Below, one piece after another: positions 6,634 through 13,650 of a stretch of 19,206 nucleotides of DNA; the stretch's first letter is position 1, and each line of letters starts with the position of its first letter. A model generated the notes under the pieces. The model was not told the DNA's origin. It saw only the letters and a program-made list of their open reading frames with translations, and ran no database searches. A program made the position numbers and the translations under genes. Origin of the DNA: Microbacteriaceae bacterium (GTDB lineage Bacteria; Actinomycetota; Actinomycetes; Actinomycetales; Microbacteriaceae); contig JAGIAU010000012.1 in the NCBI GenBank assembly GCA_017744755.1, positions 1 through 19,206 of the forward strand, in the 5' to 3' direction.

Positions 6634-7678
6634 GCACGCGATAGGTCCACTCCGGGCTCGCGAACTTCGACGCCGCGAGCGCCTCCGCCTCGGCGAGCTC
6701 GTCCGCGGCGAGCACGTCGTCGCGCAGTCCGTAGCGGGCGCGGAACGTGCCGATGAGCGCGTCGACGATCGCCTCGCGCGGCAGCCCCGTCTGCGAACGG
6801 AGCGGGTCGACCCGCTTCGCCGCGGAGGCGATGCCCTTGTCGCTCAGCTTCTCCCGCCCGATGCGGAGGATCTCCGTCATCCTGGCGCCGTCCATGTCGT
6901 AGGCCATCGTCACGTGGTGCAGCAGGCCGCCGCCCGCGAGCCGCTTCTGCGCGGCGCCGCCGATCTTCGCGGTGGGGCTCGCGATGTCGTTGAGCGGCTG
7001 GTATGCCGCCTCGATGCCGAGGCTCCGCAGCCCGGCGACCGCCCAGTCGTCGAGGAAGGCGTAGGAGTCGGCGAACGACATCCCCTGCACGAGCCCGATC
7101 GGCGCGTAGATGGAGTAGACGATGACCTGCCCGCCCGCCATGTACATGGCGCCGCCGCCCGAGATGCGGCGGACGACCTCGACGTCGTGGCGGCGCGCAG
7201 CCTCCTCGTCGACCTCGTTCATGACCGACTGGAACGAGCCGATCACGACCGCGGAGCGGTCCCACTCCCAGAAGCGCAGCGTCGGCTCGCGGCGGCCGGC
7301 GCCGACCCGCTCGGCGAGGACCTCGTCGAGCGCGACCTGCGTGCGCGGCGGCAGGCTCGGCCCGCGCAGCAGCCGCCACGGATAGTCCGCCCACTCGCGC
7401 GCGCCCTCCACGGCACGGCGGACCGCGGTCGCGACCCCCTCCGGCGTGACGCCGAGCAGCTCCGCATCGGCCGGGAGCGCCTGGCGGATCGCGCCGGCGA
7501 GCTCCTTGCCGCTCGCGCTCGCCGGGAGACCGGTCACGGCGCGGTTCATGTCGTCGAGCGCGCTGTCCGGCTCGAGGAAGAAGTCGCCCGCGATCCGCAC
7601 CGCCGCGAACCGCCCGTCGACCACGTCGAGGTCGACGGTGACGAGCTTCCCCCCGGGGACCTTGTATTCGCCATGCAC
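6629..7678 (-). CDS. Lipoate-protein ligase family protein with N-terminal accessory domain
   Basis: The product is 349 residues if translation starts at the GTG at 7678, where a GAGGAT-type site lies just upstream; an in-frame ATG 90 bases further up has no such site and lies in a repeat. Residues 1-85 (KVPGGKLVTVDLDVVDGRF, AGDFFLEPDSALDDMN) resemble the accessory domain found at the C-terminus of E. coli LplA or as separate LplB. Residues about 105-349 form the BPL/LplA catalytic domain, with RRISGGGAMYM at 170-180 and the lipoyl-adenylate-binding Lys at 238 in TAKIGGAAQKR. The enzyme should attach lipoate to E2 or GcvH proteins. The domain order is reversed relative to E. coli LplA. It is the second gene of a leftward pair with the hydrolase at 7782. 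Confidence 0.85.
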   Translation of the reverse strand: MHGEYKVPGGKLVTVDLDVVDGRFAAVRIAGDFFLEPDSALDDMNRAVTGLPASASGKELAGAIRQALPADAELLGVTPEGVATAVRRAVEGAREWADYPWRLLRGPSLPPRTQVALDEVLAERVGAGRREPTLRFWEWDRSAVVIGSFQSVMNEVDEEAARRHDVEVVRRISGGGAMYMAGGQVIVYSIYAPIGLVQGMSFADSYAFLDDWAVAGLRSLGIEAAYQPLNDIASPTAKIGGAAQKRLAGGGLLHHVTMAYDMDGARMTEILRIGREKLSDKGIASAAKRVDPLRSQTGLPREAIVDALIGTFRARYGLRDDVLAADELAEAEALAASKFASPEWTYRVP

Positions 7679-7689
7679 CCGTTCATCCT

Positions 7690-7763
7690 CGCCGAGTGTG
7701 CGCGTTCTGCGCGAATGTGCGCTTTGCAAGCGGCACGCTCGACGTGAAGGCGCACACTCGGCG
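7690..7763. repeat. Long nested inverted repeat between hydrolase and lipoate ligase genes
   Basis: A perfect 14-bp inverted repeat (7690-7703 with 7750-7763) encloses 46 bases. Inside, a second hairpin pairs 7717-7724 with 7728-7736 with one bulged G, and a CGCG/CGCG pair (7701-7704, 7710-7713) could compete with the outer stem. The GTG of the lipoate ligase lies just past one end. It could be a mobile intergenic repeat, a terminator or attenuator between two co-directional genes, or a small structured RNA. Confidence 0.6.
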
Positions 7764-7781
7764 CGCACGCGGGCGGGCGGG

Positions 7782-8657
7782 TCAGGCTGCGGTGATGTGC
7801 CGGTCGAGCCAGCCGATGACGTCCGCGACGACCTCGTCCCCGTTCGTCTCGTTGAAGACCTCGTGGCGCGCGCCGTCGTAGACGATGACCGTGACGTCGG
7901 TGAGGCCCGCCTTGCCGATGTACGCCTCGGCGAGGCGGCGCACCGACCGCTCGCCGCCGACCGGGTCCTCGCTCCCGACGATGAGCAGCACCGGCACGTC
8001 CCGCTCCGCCGCGAGACCGGCCCGCGGCGTCCCCAGGATCTTCAGCGCGTCGCGGAGGCCGAAGAGCCGCATGAGCTTCGCCTTCGTCATGAGCGGGTCG
8101 GCGGCGGCCGCCGCGACGACCGCGGGGTCGCGGCTCAGCCACTCGTAGCCGGTCGGATGCTCGACCGTCCTCTTGAAGCGTGCGTTCAGATCCCCCGAGT
8201 TCATGCCGGAGAACGTGCGGTACGCGGACCCCGACAGCACGACGGCGTCGTACTCCTCGGGCTGCTGGTCGAGGAGCATCTGGGCGATGAACGAGCCCCA
8301 GGAGTGGCCGAGGAGCACGAACGGCACGCTCGGCCGGGCGGCGCGGATCAGCTTCCCGAACGCCTTGACCGCGGCCACGGTCGCGTCGTGGCCGCCCTTG
8401 CCGAGATGCCCGAGCCTGGCGCGGTCGCCGCCCCACTGGTCGAGCCCGGTCTGCCCGTGGCCGCGGTGCTCGTCCGCCCACACCTCGTAGCCGGCGGCCA
8501 CGAGCGCCTGCGCGAGATCCTCGTAGCGCGTCGCATGCTCGCCGAGCCCGTGGAGGAGCTGCACGACGGCCTTCGGCTGGGGGTGGGACCACACGTGGTA
8601 GTGGATCGTGACGCCGAGGGCGTCCTTGAACGTCGCATCCTTGCGAGGCACGGGCAT
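7782..8657 (-). CDS. Alpha/beta hydrolase, monoacylglycerol lipase-like (serine hydrolase_4)
   Basis: The 291-residue protein has the alpha/beta hydrolase fold. The oxyanion region is LLHGLGEHATRY (34-45), the nucleophile elbow GHSWGS places Ser119, and the remaining triad residues are probably Asp231 (VGSEDPVGG) and His265 (DGARHEVFNE). The HGLGEH and DEHRGHGQT (62-70) segments are typical of monoacylglycerol lipases and lysophospholipases of the serine aminopeptidase/hydrolase_4 family. There is no signal peptide, so it acts in the cytoplasm or at the inner membrane face, probably on a glycerol ester or lysolipid; the exact substrate cannot be read from sequence. No ribosome binding site precedes the ATG, but a TAGATT -10 lies six bases upstream, which fits a leaderless transcript. 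Confidence 0.85.
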   Translation of the reverse strand: MPVPRKDATFKDALGVTIHYHVWSHPQPKAVVQLLHGLGEHATRYEDLAQALVAAGYEVWADEHRGHGQTGLDQWGGDRARLGHLGKGGHDATVAAVKAFGKLIRAARPSVPFVLLGHSWGSFIAQMLLDQQPEEYDAVVLSGSAYRTFSGMNSGDLNARFKRTVEHPTGYEWLSRDPAVVAAAAADPLMTKAKLMRLFGLRDALKILGTPRAGLAAERDVPVLLIVGSEDPVGGERSVRRLAEAYIGKAGLTDVTVIVYDGARHEVFNETNGDEVVADVIGWLDRHITAA

Positions 8658-8663
8658 GGAAGG

Positions 8664-8669
8664 AATCTA
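8664..8669 (-). promoter_or_regulatory. Leaderless -10 element for the alpha/beta hydrolase
   Basis: The minus strand reads TAGATT, then six bases, then the ATG at 8657, with no ribosome binding site between. This spacing puts transcription start at or next to the start codon. Confidence 0.5.
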
Positions 8670-8732
8670 CCCGGCTCGCCCCGGCGGGACGCTAGCCTCG
8701 ACGCAAGGGTCGGGCACGGGCGGGGGCTTGGG

Positions 8733-10100
8733 ATGGATCGGGCGAACGTGCGGGCGCGCGCGACGGCGGGCGTCGTCGCGGCGGGCCTGCTGCTGGCGGC
8801 GGGGACGGCGCCGGCGCCGCCGGCGAGCGCGGAGAGCGCGTTCACCGCGGAGATGGTCGCGGCGTCCTCCGACTACTCGATCCTCGGCGAGGCGGTCGCC
8901 GACGGCGACGGCGACCTCTACTTCCCCGGCGACACCTCGTACGGCGCCGCAGCCTGGCTCTACCGCTATGACAAGGCGAGCGACACGGCCGGCCCGGCGG
9001 AGCCCTATGCCCCGGTCGCCGACGTGCACGGGCTCGTGGTCCGCGGCTCGCTCGTCTTCTTCATCGGGACCGACACGGGGACGAGCGTGCGGAGCGTCTA
9101 CGCCTACGACCCGGCCGCCGGGACGGCGTCGGCCTGGGGCGGTGGCGCCTCGATCGAGCCGGCCGGGAACTCGACGCTCGCGTTCCTCGGCGACGCCCTC
9201 TTCTACATCGGCGCCGACGGCGACGTGCACCGCCTCGACGCGGACGACCCGGCCGTCGACGCGGTCCGCGTCGACGCCGCCTGCAGCGACTCGAGCGCCC
9301 CATCCGGCGCCGACGACCTCGTCACGGCGGGCTCCGCCGTGTACTTCACCGCCGAGTGCGCCATCGGCGGCGAGTTCCCGCGCGACCCCTTCGTCATCCC
9401 CGATCCGGGCGGCGACGCGATCGACTTCGATCAGCCGGCGTTCAACCCGGACGGCTACGACCTCGGCTACGCGACCGGCTTCCTCGACGACGGCGCCGAC
9501 GGGCTGTTCTTCTCCGCCGGGGAGGACTCGGCGCTCCGGCAGCTCTACCGGATGACCGGCGCCGGCCTCGTCCAGGTCGACCCGAGCCACCCGAACCCGG
9601 CGAACCCGTTCCGGTGGAACGGCTCGGTGCACTGGTTCACCGGCTCGGGCGGGACGCTCGGGCTCGCCCGCTTCGAGACGGACGGCACGGTGTCCCGGCT
9701 GCCGCTCGTGCGCGGCGAGCTGCAGGACCCGCTCCGGGCGACCCCGTGGGGCGATCTGCTGCTCCTGAACGGCTTCTTCACGGTCACCGGGACGCCCGAT
9801 GCGGGGAACTTCGTCTACGACCCCGCGACCGGCGTCGTGACCCGGCTCGCCGGCATCACCGCGGCGTGGGCGCAGCCCGTCGTCGACGACGCCTACGTGT
9901 TCGGCGACGTCGACGGCGTCGCGGGGAACCGGATCTTCCGCGTCGAGGCCGCCGCGGCCCCGGAACCGGGCCCGGACCCGCTGCTCCCGGCGACGGGGGC
10001 CGGAACGGAGGCGTCGTGGGCGCTCGGCGTCCTGCTCCTCGCGACCGGCGCCGCGGCGCTGCTGCTGCGCCGCCGGGCGCGCGCTACGCCTCGCGCGTGA
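8733..10100 (+). CDS. LPXTG-anchored surface protein with propeller-like repeats
   Basis: This 455-residue protein has a signal peptide (1-33, ending ASA) and a complete sortase signal: LPATG at 418-422, a hydrophobic stretch (about 429-445) and an RRRAR tail. Between them about eight units of roughly 40 residues share the pattern of small residues, LYF or VFF, a turn, then LYRYD or VYAYD; examples are DGDLYFPGDTS, GSLVFFIGTD, DALFYIGADGD and DGLFFSAGED. This suggests a beta-propeller covalently attached to the cell wall. Several Asp-rich turns could bind metal, and two Cys residues near 187 and 209 could form a disulfide. The ligand is unknown. ATG 8733 follows a G-rich Shine-Dalgarno-like stretch, with a possible -10 (TAGCCT, 8693-8698) upstream. 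The last 17 bases overlap the convergent transglutaminase gene. Confidence 0.8.
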   Translation: MDRANVRARATAGVVAAGLLLAAGTAPAPPASAESAFTAEMVAASSDYSILGEAVADGDGDLYFPGDTSYGAAAWLYRYDKASDTAGPAEPYAPVADVHGLVVRGSLVFFIGTDTGTSVRSVYAYDPAAGTASAWGGGASIEPAGNSTLAFLGDALFYIGADGDVHRLDADDPAVDAVRVDAACSDSSAPSGADDLVTAGSAVYFTAECAIGGEFPRDPFVIPDPGGDAIDFDQPAFNPDGYDLGYATGFLDDGADGLFFSAGEDSALRQLYRMTGAGLVQVDPSHPNPANPFRWNGSVHWFTGSGGTLGLARFETDGTVSRLPLVRGELQDPLRATPWGDLLLLNGFFTVTGTPDAGNFVYDPATGVVTRLAGITAAWAQPVVDDAYVFGDVDGVAGNRIFRVEAAAAPEPGPDPLLPATGAGTEASWALGVLLLATGAAALLLRRRARATPRA

Positions 10101-10932
10101 TCTCGACGGTGACGAACAGCGTCGACTTGACCGAGCCGGCATACACGCCGCGCAGCGGCGGCACGTCGTTGTAGTCGCGACCGCGGCCGACGAGCACGTG
10201 GCGGTCGCCGATCTCGATGTCGTTCGTCGGATCGAAGCCCTGCCAGCCGGCGCCCGTGTACCACTCGACCCAGGCGTGCGACTCGCCCGTGATCGTCTCG
10301 CCGACCTCCGCGGACGGCCTCGGGTGCAGATAGCCGGACACGTAGCGCGCCGGGATGCCGACGGAGCGCAGCGCCCCGAGCGCGACATGCGCGATGTCCT
10401 GGCAGACGCCCTTCCGGTGCGACCAGGCATCGGTCGCGGAGGAGTGCACCGACGTCACCCCCGGCACGTACTCGAGCGCCTCGCCGACCGCATGGCAGAT
10501 CTCCAGCGCCGCGACGGCGGGATCGCGATGGTGTCGCGCGATGCGCTCCGCCATGTCGGCGACGTCCGCCGGCGGGGTGCTGAGCGGGGTCTGCCCGAGC
10601 TGCTCGATCGTCGCAGTGGCCCCCGCGGCGACCCGTGCGAGCGACTCCCAGTCGATCTCGTGCGGCGGCACGGAGCGCGGCCGGACCTCGACGACCGAGT
10701 TCGCCGTGATGGACAGCTCGCGGTGCGGCGTCAGGATCTCGAACGACGCGACGCGCGTCCCCCAGTAGTCGATGTAGTTGTGGTGCGAGTTCACCGGCGC
10801 GATCTCGATGCCGGAGGAGATGACGAGCTGGCCGTCCGAGCTCACCGGCAGCATGCGCGCCTCGTTGTAGCTGGCCGTCACGTCACCGCTGTACGCGAAC
10901 CCCGTGACGTGGCGGATCCGCAGTCGCTTCAC
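10084..10932 (-). CDS. Transglutaminase-like cysteine protein of the ATP-grasp/alpha-E system
   Basis: The 282-residue protein starts at a GTG that overlaps the upstream alpha-E stop by four bases (GTGA). The first ~80 residues (RIRHVTGFAYSGDVTASYNEARMLP) are the bacterial transglutaminase N-terminal beta domain. The catalytic core contains HRKGVCQDIAHVALG with Cys177, GESHAWVEWY with His219, and GFDPTND with Asp234, a complete Cys-His-Asp triad. Such proteins may act as peptidases or as amide-bond-forming or cross-linking enzymes. Conserved linkage to alpha-E and circularly permuted ATP-grasp proteins suggests it releases, trims or transfers the peptide they make, but the substrate is unknown. 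The 3' end overlaps the sortase-anchored gene. Confidence 0.9.
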   Translation of the reverse strand: MKRLRIRHVTGFAYSGDVTASYNEARMLPVSSDGQLVISSGIEIAPVNSHHNYIDYWGTRVASFEILTPHRELSITANSVVEVRPRSVPPHEIDWESLARVAAGATATIEQLGQTPLSTPPADVADMAERIARHHRDPAVAALEICHAVGEALEYVPGVTSVHSSATDAWSHRKGVCQDIAHVALGALRSVGIPARYVSGYLHPRPSAEVGETITGESHAWVEWYTGAGWQGFDPTNDIEIGDRHVLVGRGRDYNDVPPLRGVYAGSVKSTLFVTVEITREA

Positions 10933-11858
10933 GAGGTCTCCCCCACCCACATGGGCATCGCGTTCGTCGGGAAGTAGCGCTCCCGGATCGCCTCGGACGC
11001 CGCCGAGGTCGCCCCCTGCACGCGCTCCATCCAGCTCGTCAGCGACTCCAGGACCTCCGGGATCGGGCGGTACTCGAGGTCGCTGCGGATCTGGCCGAGG
11101 ATGCGCACCGCCTGGTCGTTGAAGCCGAGGCGACCGCCGACGCCGGGGTCCAGCTCGCGCAGGCAGGACTCGGCGCGCAGCACGGAGAACAGGATGCTGC
11201 GGGGGAACAGCCGGTCGAGGAGGAGGAACTCGGCGGCGTTCCGCGCGGACGGCATGCCGCGGTAGGTCTTCAGGTAGGCCTCGTACGCGCCGACGGAGCG
11301 CAGGATCGTCGTCCAGCTCGGGCCCGAGGCGTCGGTGAGGGAGCGGGTGGCGAGGAGGCGCGCGGTCATGTCGGCGCGCTCGATGGAACGCCCCAGGGTG
11401 AAGAACCGCCACGCGTCGTCGCGGCTCGTCGCGGACTCGATGATGCCGACCGCGAGCGCCGAGCGCTCCCGGACCCATTGGAAGAACTCGTGCACCTTCG
11501 CGCTCGGCACCTGCCGCGGCATGACGGCGCGCGTCGTGTTGAGGCACTCCCAGAGCTCGGTGTTCACGACCTCGCGCGCGCGGCGCGCGTTCTCCCGGGC
11601 CGCGGCGAGCGAATACGCGATCGAGGCGGGCTCGTTCCGGTCGACGGCGAGGATCTCCAGGATCCGCTGCCGGTTCAGCTCCTCGGCCGGCGCGGGCGTG
11701 CCCATGACGGACAGCAGCGCGCGGCAGGCGTCATCCTCCTCGATCCACGGGTCCTCGAGCAGCAGCTGGAGGTGGACGTCGAGGATGCGGGCCGTGCCGT
11801 CGGAGCGCTCGATGTAGCGGCCGATCCAGAACAGGGCCTCGGCGATGCGGCTCAGCAT
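10929..11858 (-). CDS. Alpha-E domain protein (DUF403)
   Basis: The 309-residue helical protein begins MLSRIAEALFWIGRYIERSDGTARILDVHLQ, the diagnostic start of the alpha-E family. Further family marks are ARENARRAREVVNTELWECLN (about 90-110) and GRSIERADMTARLL in the middle. No catalytic function is established for this family; it almost always sits between a circularly permuted ATP-grasp and a transglutaminase-like gene and is thought to be part of the same peptide-forming system. The ATG overlaps the upstream stop by seven bases and its ribosome binding site (AAGGA) lies inside the end of the ATP-grasp gene, so translation is coupled. The gene downstream starts inside its stop codon. Confidence 0.92.
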   Translation of the reverse strand: MLSRIAEALFWIGRYIERSDGTARILDVHLQLLLEDPWIEEDDACRALLSVMGTPAPAEELNRQRILEILAVDRNEPASIAYSLAAARENARRAREVVNTELWECLNTTRAVMPRQVPSAKVHEFFQWVRERSALAVGIIESATSRDDAWRFFTLGRSIERADMTARLLATRSLTDASGPSWTTILRSVGAYEAYLKTYRGMPSARNAAEFLLLDRLFPRSILFSVLRAESCLRELDPGVGGRLGFNDQAVRILGQIRSDLEYRPIPEVLESLTSWMERVQGATSAASEAIRERYFPTNAMPMWVGETS

Positions 11859-13531
11859 GGGCGGTCCTTCCCTTGCTGCTGGGGCTGCTGCTGCGCCTGC
11901 GACTCCTCCTGGCCGTGCTGCTGGGCCGGCAGGTCGATCCCGCGGCGCTCGCCGCCGCCCGTCGCGGAGGGGTTGTGCTGCTCGAGCGCGTTCTCCAGGT
12001 CGATGAGCGGGATCGCCGTCGTGATGGCCGCCTGGTCGGCGACGAGTCCCTGGATGGAGTGCCGGTCGACGTGCAGCGGGTCGGCGCCGACGATCCAAGT
12101 GTCCTTCGAGCCGCCGCCCTGCGATGAGTTGACGACGAGCTGGCCCTCCGGCAGCGCGACCCGGGTGAGGCCGCCCGGCAGCACCCACACGTCGTGACCG
12201 TCGTTGACCGCGAAGGGACGGAGGTCCGCGTGCCGGGGCCGCATGCCGTCCTCGACGAGCGTCGGGATGGTGGAGAGCTGCACCATGGGCTGCGCGATCC
12301 AGCCCCGCGGATCGTCGACGAGCTTCGCGCGCAGGGCGTCGAGCTCCTCGCGGGAGGCGTCGGGGCCGATCACGATGCCCTTGCCGCCCGAGCCGTCGAC
12401 GGGCTTCACGACGAGCTCGTCGAGCCGGTCGAGCACCTCCTCGAGCGCGCCGGGCTCCTCGAGGCGCCAGGTCTGGACATTCGGCAGGATCGGGTCCTCG
12501 GCGAGGTAGTAGCGGATGAGGTCGGGGACGTAGGTGTAGACGAGCTTGTCGTCGGCGACCCCGTTGCCGACGGCGTTCGCGATCGTGACGTTCCCGAGCC
12601 GGGCCGCGAGCATGAGGCCGGGGCTGCCGAGCATGGAGTCGGCGCGGAAGCTGAGCGGGTCGAGGAACTCGTCGTCGACGCGGCGGTAGATGACGTCGAC
12701 GCGCTTCGGCCCGGCGGTCGTGCGCATCCAGACGCGGCCGCCAGAGCAGAACAGGTCGCGGCCCTCCACGAGCTCGACGCCCATGAGGCGGGCGAGCAGG
12801 GTGTGCTCGAAGTAGGCGGAGTTGAACACGCCGGGCGTGAGGACGACGACGGTCGGGTCGTCGACGCCGTTCGGCGCGCTCGCGCGGAGGGCCTGCAGCA
12901 GTCGCGCCGGATAGTCCCCGACGGGCCGGACGCGCATGGAGACGAAGAGCTCGGGGAGCGTCTGCGCCATGACGCGGCGGTTCGAGATGACGTAGCTGAC
13001 GCCGGAGGGTACGCGCACGTTGTCCTCGAGGACGCGCCAGGTGCCCTGCTCGTCGCGGATGAGGTCGATGCCGGAGACCTGGATGCGCACGCCGTTCGCC
13101 GGGACGATGCTCATGGCGGCGCGGTGGAAGTGACTGCTCGAGGTGATGAGCGAGGCGGGCACGACGCCGTCGCGGACGGCGCGCTGCGGCCCGTACACGT
13201 CTGCGAGGAACGCCTCGAGGGCGCGAACGCGCTGCGCGACGCCGGCGCTCACGTCCTGCCACTCCGTGTGCTCGATGACGCGCGGCACGGCGTCGATGGG
13301 GAACGGCCGCTCCTCGCCGGCGAAGTCGAAGGTGACGCCCTGGGCGAGGTAGGACTTCGCGAGCGCGTCGGTGCGGCCCTGGATCTCGTCCTTGCTCATC
13401 CCCGAGAGCGTGCGGTGGATCTCGGCGTACGGCTCGCGCACGCCGCCGCCCGCGGCGAACATCTCATCCCACGGCAGGGAGCCGAGCCGCTCCTTCGCGG
13501 CGGCGCCGTAGCCGTCGAACAGGTCCGCCAT
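11852..13531 (-). CDS. Circularly permuted ATP-grasp type 2 protein
   Basis: This 559-residue protein is the first gene of a three-gene leftward operon. It matches the circularly permuted ATP-grasp family (formerly DUF404/DUF407): ERPFPIDAVPRVIEHTEWQ near 76-94, a central region with LTPGVFNSAYFEH and EGRDLFCSGG, and the ATP-binding loop VVKPVDGSGGKG (Lys376 to Gly385), then IAQPMVQLSTIPT. ATP-grasp enzymes activate a carboxylate as acyl phosphate and join it to an amine or thiol, so amide-bond formation is the expected chemistry; the substrates are unknown. Unusual for the family is a Gln-rich tail (about 536-559, with QQQPQQQ) ending in a C-terminal Cys. The start has no clear ribosome binding site but a TAGGCT -10 lies six bases upstream. 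Confidence 0.92.
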   Translation of the reverse strand: MADLFDGYGAAAKERLGSLPWDEMFAAGGGVREPYAEIHRTLSGMSKDEIQGRTDALAKSYLAQGVTFDFAGEERPFPIDAVPRVIEHTEWQDVSAGVAQRVRALEAFLADVYGPQRAVRDGVVPASLITSSSHFHRAAMSIVPANGVRIQVSGIDLIRDEQGTWRVLEDNVRVPSGVSYVISNRRVMAQTLPELFVSMRVRPVGDYPARLLQALRASAPNGVDDPTVVVLTPGVFNSAYFEHTLLARLMGVELVEGRDLFCSGGRVWMRTTAGPKRVDVIYRRVDDEFLDPLSFRADSMLGSPGLMLAARLGNVTIANAVGNGVADDKLVYTYVPDLIRYYLAEDPILPNVQTWRLEEPGALEEVLDRLDELVVKPVDGSGGKGIVIGPDASREELDALRAKLVDDPRGWIAQPMVQLSTIPTLVEDGMRPRHADLRPFAVNDGHDVWVLPGGLTRVALPEGQLVVNSSQGGGSKDTWIVGADPLHVDRHSIQGLVADQAAITTAIPLIDLENALEQHNPSATGGGERRGIDLPAQQHGQEESQAQQQPQQQGKDRPC

Positions 13532-13537
13532 GCGAAG

Positions 13538-13543
13538 AGCCTA
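13538..13543 (-). promoter_or_regulatory. Leaderless -10 element for the ATP-grasp/alpha-E/transglutaminase operon
   Basis: The minus strand reads TAGGCT followed by six bases and the ATG at 13531, with no ribosome binding site. This matches the spacing seen at the hydrolase and exonuclease starts and suggests a leaderless operon mRNA. Confidence 0.5.
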
Positions 13544-13573
13544 GGCCTGCGCGTATTGCGCACGTGTTTCGAC

Positions 13574-13592
13574 TGGCCCGTGGGGCGGGCCA
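13574..13592. repeat. Short inverted repeat in the divergent intergenic region
   Basis: TGGCCCG and CGGGCCA form a perfect 7-bp inverted repeat around a five-base spacer, midway between the divergent ATP-grasp and GntR genes. It may be a regulator site or a hairpin; nothing identifies the binding protein. Confidence 0.35.
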
Positions 13593-13607
13593 TCGACTCG
13601 ATGCGCA

Positions 13608-13641
13608 GATTGTTTGACAATCCAAGCGATTGCCGTACAAA
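13608..13641 (+). promoter_or_regulatory. Promoter with embedded GntR-type operator
   Basis: A consensus -35 TTGACA (13614-13619) and a -10 TACAAA (13636-13641) are 16 bases apart. The -35 lies within the perfect inverted repeat GATTGT-TTG-ACAATC (13608-13622), which has the size and symmetry of an FCD-type GntR operator. Transcription would begin at or just before the GTG at 13651. Autorepression by the GntR protein, relieved by its ligand, is inferred. Confidence 0.6.
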
Positions 13642-13650
13642 CTTGCTCTC

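Noticed and set aside
7679..7768. Longer lipoate ligase starting at the ATG at 7768
   Set aside because: The extra 30 residues are written through the inverted repeat and are Arg/Ser/Cys-rich; the GTG at 7678 has a ribosome binding site and begins the conserved domain.
10929..13262. Very long open frame on the minus strand, upstream of and in frame with the alpha-E gene
   Set aside because: Its upper part is Arg/Ala/Pro-rich nonsense written in another frame of the ATP-grasp gene; only the section from 11858 downward is a recognisable protein.
13630..13650. TTG start giving the GntR protein seven extra residues
   Set aside because: It lies upstream of the probable -10 and would not be in the transcript from that promoter; GTG 13651 fits the family N-terminus better.
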